A DNA stretch of 31,914 nt from CADCVT01 sp036389485 (lineage in GTDB: Bacteria > Actinomycetota > Thermoleophilia > Solirubrobacterales > Solirubrobacteraceae). Location: the NCBI GenBank assembly GCA_036389485.1, contig DASVPR010000030.1, positions 1-31,914 of the forward strand, in the 5' to 3' direction. Below the pieces are notes generated by a model that was not told the origin of the DNA, searched no databases, and saw only the letters and a list, made by a program, of their open reading frames with translations. Made by a program: the position numbers and the translations under genes. This document shows, piece by piece, positions 29,521-31,914 of this stretch. Position 1 is the stretch's first letter; every line of letters begins with the position of its first letter.

Positions 29521-29538
29521 GGTGCGGCCAGCCGCACC
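29521..29538 (+). terminator. stem-loop terminator candidate
   Basis: GGTGCGG-CCAG-CCGCACC begins 4 bases after the TGA of the 67-residue gene: a 7-bp perfect stem with a tetraloop. No T-tract follows, so it is either a GC-only terminator or an mRNA-stabilising structure. Confidence 0.5.
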
Positions 29539-29625
29539 TCGCGACGCCTGCTGGCCGCCGCGACAGGGCGAGCGCCGCCCGGGACCATCGTCTCATCGAC
29601 ATGCAGACCCTGAACGGAGCTCCCC

Positions 29626-30201
29626 ATGACCACCCCCACCACCGTCACGCCCCGCCGGTCGCCCCGCGCCGGGCTCGTGATCGCCGGCGCCGTCACCGCG
29701 GTCCTCGCGGTGGCGCTGCTCGCCTCGGGCGGGCTCGCGCTGTGGGCCGACGACCAGAAGGACGGCGCCGGCTTCATCGCGACCGACGCGCACCGGTTCT
29801 CGTCGGCCGGGACGTCCGCGCTCGTGACCGACAACATGGACGTCGATCTCGACGGCGCCGAGTGGCTCGTCGACCACGACCAGTTCGGGAAGGTGCGGCT
29901 CGATGTGTCGAGCGCGTCGTCGAAGCCGGTGTTCGTCGGCGTCGGCCGGACGGACGACATCCGCGCCTACCTGCGCGGCGTCTCGCACCGCGTCGTCGAG
30001 GACGTCTCCTACTCGCCGTTCGACGCCGACTACTCGGTGCGCGGTGGCGAGCGCCGTCCGGCCCCGCCCGCGAACCTCGACATCTGGACCGACTCCGCGG
30101 TCGGCGCCGGCCGGCAGACGCTGCGCTGGGACGTCGAGGACGGCGACTGGTCGATCGTCGTGATGAACGCCGACGGTCCCCGGGCGTCGATGCCGACGTG
30201 A
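29626..30201 (+). CDS. membrane-anchored exported protein, cut short by a -1 frameshift
   Basis: Family not recognised. The 191-residue readable product has a cytoplasmic N-terminus, a membrane segment (about 15-40, AGLVIAGAVTAVLAVALLAS) and an extracytoplasmic beta-rich domain of about 145 residues (from ADDQKDGAGFIATDAHRF, through VFVGVGRTDDI and VEDVSYSPFDADY to WSIVVMNADG). At codon GGT, 30175-30177, the frame runs into 8 unrelated codons and TGA. Reading the -1 frame from here continues naturally with SPGVDADVTAGANLPWL and a second membrane segment. The intact protein would be about 247 residues. A single missing base at the GGTCCCCGGG stretch explains it, as real mutation or sequencing error. 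ATG at 29626 has GGAG upstream. Confidence 0.75.
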   Translation: MTTPTTVTPRRSPRAGLVIAGAVTAVLAVALLASGGLALWADDQKDGAGFIATDAHRFSSAGTSALVTDNMDVDLDGAEWLVDHDQFGKVRLDVSSASSKPVFVGVGRTDDIRAYLRGVSHRVVEDVSYSPFDADYSVRGGERRPAPPANLDIWTDSAVGAGRQTLRWDVEDGDWSIVVMNADGPRASMPT

Positions 30202-30368
30202 CCGCCGGCGCGAACCTCCCGTGGCTCGACGACCTCGGCTACGGGCTGCTCGGCGGCGGCGGGCTCTTCGCACTCGGCGCCGTGGCGTTCCTCGTCGCCG
30301 GCCTCCGCCGCCCCGGCGGCCCGTCCGCGGCGCCCGTCACCGGCGGCGCCGCTCCCGCGGCCGCGTAG
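30174..30368 (+). pseudogene. displaced C-terminal part of the frameshifted membrane protein
   Basis: Continuation of the preceding gene in the -1 frame: about 65 codons, beginning near the TCC at 30177-30179, that encode SPGVDADVTAGANLPWL, a glycine-rich turn, a second hydrophobic segment (GLFALGAVAFLVAGLRRPGG) and an Ala/Pro-rich tail. It has no start codon or ribosome binding site of its own. The stop is six bases from the convergent GNAT gene. Confidence 0.7.
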
Positions 30369-30374
30369 CGGCCC

Positions 30375-30848
30375 CTACAACGGCTTCCGCATCGTCCTCA
30401 GGTCGGTGCGGAAGCCGAGGCGCTCGTAGAAGCGGATCGCGACGTCGTTGGTGTTCACAACCATGAGGTCGAGCGCCGCGACGCCTCGGCGGCGCGCCTC
30501 CTCCTCCACCTCCGCCATCAGCTGCTCGCCGACGCCCTTGCCGCGGTGCTCCGGCAGGACGATCAGGTCGATGATCGCGACGAAGTCCTTGGGATACGAC
30601 CACGTGGGCGAGCCGCCGTCCTCCTGCTCGGCGAGGGCGAGGCCGACGACGGTGCCGTCGTCCTCCTCGGCGAACAGCAGGATCCCGCCCTCGTCGACGA
30701 CGTCGGCGTAGACCCGCCGCCGCTTCTCCCACGACTCCTCCGGCGTGCGCACCGGCCAGTCCGCGATCGAGCTGTGATGGGCGTAGAGCGCGAGCCAGAG
30801 CGGCTTGACGTCGTCGATGCGGGAGGCGTCGGGGCGGGTGATCTTCAC
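30375..30848 (-). CDS. GNAT-family N-acetyltransferase
   Basis: A 157-residue acetyltransferase of the GNAT fold, acceptor unknown. Features are the N-terminal VKITRPDASRIDDVKPLWLA, beta-4 FVAIIDLIVLPEHRGKGVG with the acetyl-CoA-binding R-x-x-G-x-G loop (HRGKGVG), and the C-terminal LMVVNTNDVAIRFYERLGF, diagnostic of the family. I chose the GTG at 30846-30848, which directly precedes the conserved start and follows TACGCT by 6 bases; the frame is open to 30944, but that part runs into the IS element. The IS element begins about 20 bases upstream of this start and could have disturbed its promoter. Confidence 0.9.
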   Translation of the reverse strand: MKITRPDASRIDDVKPLWLALYAHHSSIADWPVRTPEESWEKRRRVYADVVDEGGILLFAEEDDGTVVGLALAEQEDGGSPTWSYPKDFVAIIDLIVLPEHRGKGVGEQLMAEVEEEARRRGVAALDLMVVNTNDVAIRFYERLGFRTDLRTMRKPL

Positions 30849-30854
30849 CCTGTG

Positions 30855-30860
30855 AGCGTA
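30855..30860 (-). promoter_or_regulatory. -10 element of the GNAT gene
   Basis: TACGCT on the minus strand, 6 bases before the GTG, identical to the xdhC element. The position where a -35 would lie falls inside the IS element. Confidence 0.4.
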
Positions 30861-30909
30861 GGAGCTAGATGAGCAGTCCAGGGACGTTGTGAACGGCTGA
30901 GAGAAGACG

Positions 30910-30970
30910 TCCGGGCCCGTCCTGAGGCTCTGCAAGTCCGCCAAGACACGCAGAGCAAGGAGGGCCCGGA
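30910..30970 (+). promoter_or_regulatory. IS leader hairpin hiding the ribosome binding site and start codon
   Basis: TCCGGGCCC (30910-30918) pairs perfectly with GGGCCCGGA (30962-30970), and inside it GCTCTGC (30927-30933) pairs with GCAGAGC (30950-30956). The outer 3' arm takes up part of the AAGGAGGG site and the A of the transposase ATG. Folding would block translation of transcripts entering from outside. Confidence 0.6.
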
Positions 30971-31914
30971 TGGCACAGCACGTTAGAGCGGCGCTCGGAC
31001 CGGCTGGTCGGATCGCGCTGGTCGATCTTCTCGATCAGGGGGCGTCGTTCAGGCAGGCCGCGGCCTGCCTGAACGTCGCGCCGGCGACCGCGCACAAGTG
31101 GTGGCGCCGACGCGAGTGTGCTTCACCAACAGAGCTATCTCGACGCAGCTGGGCGCTTGATCGCAGCTCGCGGCCACACCGTTCCCCGAAGCGCACCAGC
31201 GCGATCATCGAGCAGCGCATCTGCCAGGCGCGGCAGCGCACCAACCTCGGGCCGGGGCGTCTGGCAGGACTCGTCGATCAGCCCCGCTCGACGGTCTGGG
31301 CCGTGCTCGCCCGTCACGGCCTGTCGCGCCGGCGCCGCGCTGAGCGCCAGACGTTCAAGCGCTTTGAGTGGAGCCAGCCTGGGGCGCTCTTGCACATGGA
31401 CACCAAGCGCCTGGCACGCTTCGATGTCGCCGGGCACCGCGTGACCGGCCAGCGCAGCGAGGAGATCCGCAACCGCGGTGCCGGCTACGTCTTCGTGCAC
31501 GTCGTCATCGATGACCACAGCCGCTACCTCTACGTCGAGCAGCACGACCGCGAGGACGCCGAGACCAACACCGGCACGCTCGAGCGCGCGATCGCGCACC
31601 TCACCGAGCTCGGTCTCTCGACGCCGGAGGCGGTGATGACCGACAACGCGCTCGTCTACACGCGCTCGGCGCGCTTCCAGGGGCTGCTGTCCGCGATCGG
31701 CGCCAAGCACATCACCCCGCCGCCCTACACGCCGCGCTGGAACGGCAAGGCGGAGAGAGTCATCAGAACCCTGCAAGACGAATGGGCCTACGCGCACCGC
31801 TGGAAGAACTCCCAACAGCGCACGCGGGCCCTGAGATCATTCGTCCGCTACTACAACCGCCGGCGGCCACACAGCAGCCTCCGCGACCGGCCACCCATCA
31901 GCCGCGTTCACAAC
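30970..31914 (+). CDS. IS481-family transposase, C-terminus beyond the window
   Basis: DDE transposase of the IS481 family; 315 codons, open to the window edge. The N-terminal part is a helix-turn-helix (LVDLLDQGASFRQAAACLNV, then APATAHKWWRRR) and a second HTH-like region (RSTVWAVLARHGLSRRRRAE). The catalytic rve core starts with the first aspartate in LLHMDTKRLARF, has the second in VMTDNALVYT, and the glutamate in WNGKAERVIRTL; YYNRRRPHSSL near the end is also typical. The last residues PPISRVHN are very close to the family's usual C-terminus, so only a few codons are missing. ATG at 30970 has AAGGAGGG upstream. No internal stop, so probably active or recently active. Confidence 0.92.
   Translation, partial: MAQHVRAALGPAGRIALVDLLDQGASFRQAAACLNVAPATAHKWWRRRECASPTELSRRSWALDRSSRPHRSPKRTSAIIEQRICQARQRTNLGPGRLAGLVDQPRSTVWAVLARHGLSRRRRAERQTFKRFEWSQPGALLHMDTKRLARFDVAGHRVTGQRSEEIRNRGAGYVFVHVVIDDHSRYLYVEQHDREDAETNTGTLERAIAHLTELGLSTPEAVMTDNALVYTRSARFQGLLSAIGAKHITPPPYTPRWNGKAERVIRTLQDEWAYAHRWKNSQQRTRALRSFVRYYNRRRPHSSLRDRPPISRVHN

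Larger units (their letters stand above)
30870..31914 (+). mobile_element. IS481-family insertion sequence, truncated by the window end
   Basis: Left inverted-repeat sequence GTTGTGAACGGCTGA (30886-30900) is matched by its inverse at the right edge, CAGCCGCGTTCACAAC (31899-31914), with two extra bases. The element extends outward from these; the left boundary at about 30870 is an estimate, and the right terminus is a few tens of bases beyond the window. It holds one transposase gene on the plus strand. A structured leader precedes this gene. Target duplication cannot be checked. Confidence 0.8.

Overview
The window is very GC-rich DNA, densely packed with genes, from what looks like an actinobacterium of the class Thermoleophilia (Solirubrobacter/Conexibacter/Patulibacter relatives). 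This is inference. It rests on base composition, on a secreted protein with the N-terminal pattern common in that group (membrane segment, then NSVGTKQ and NAVTGAKV), on a DUF5317-type membrane protein, on an MscL with a C-terminal zinc ribbon, and on many start codons preceded at 6-9 bases by a TAnnnT -10 element with no ribosome binding site (leaderless mRNAs). No rRNA, tRNA, CRISPR array or phage gene was seen, and no gap between genes exceeds 300 bases.

Layout. 1-133: 5' end of an IS481-type element, touching the stop codon of cysE. 135-2331: cysE and cysK (cysteine synthesis) with an RBBP9-like hydrolase between them on the other strand. 2485-5965: a signal-anchor Arg/Ala-rich protein, an MFS exporter without a findable stop codon, a proline iminopeptidase and a small helical protein. 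5968-9097: a secreted repeat protein, a DrrAB-type ABC exporter and mscL. 9094-13301: coxG-coxE-coxD and a divergent xdhC/coxF, i.e. the maturation set of a molybdenum hydroxylase or CO dehydrogenase without its catalytic subunits. 13314-16018: cysteinyl-tRNA synthetase of archaeal-like type, then a ferredoxin reductase and its ferredoxin.

16009-25476 is the most unusual part: ten minus-strand genes with overlapping or nearly touching ends. In order of transcription they are a three-module FtsK/EccC-like ATPase, a coiled-coil protein with two C-terminal membrane segments, a small helical protein, a GrpE-like protein, an Hsp70 without the C-terminal lid, a helical-repeat protein with a possible degenerate J-domain, a membrane protein with an extracytoplasmic NTF2-like domain, a second small helical protein related to the first, and two helical proteins of unknown function. 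The set looks like a membrane translocase or remodelling machine joined to a dedicated Hsp70 cycle, with small helical proteins as possible substrates. I know of no described system with this composition.

25569-30848: a histidine phosphatase, the DUF5317 protein, a 35-residue membrane peptide, a GGDEF-EAL c-di-GMP enzyme, a small protein, a membrane protein split by a -1 frameshift, and a GNAT acetyltransferase. 30870-31914: a second IS481-family element, cut by the window end. Both IS elements carry a leader hairpin that would hide the ribosome binding site.

All functional calls come from reading motifs by eye. Nothing was searched or computed.
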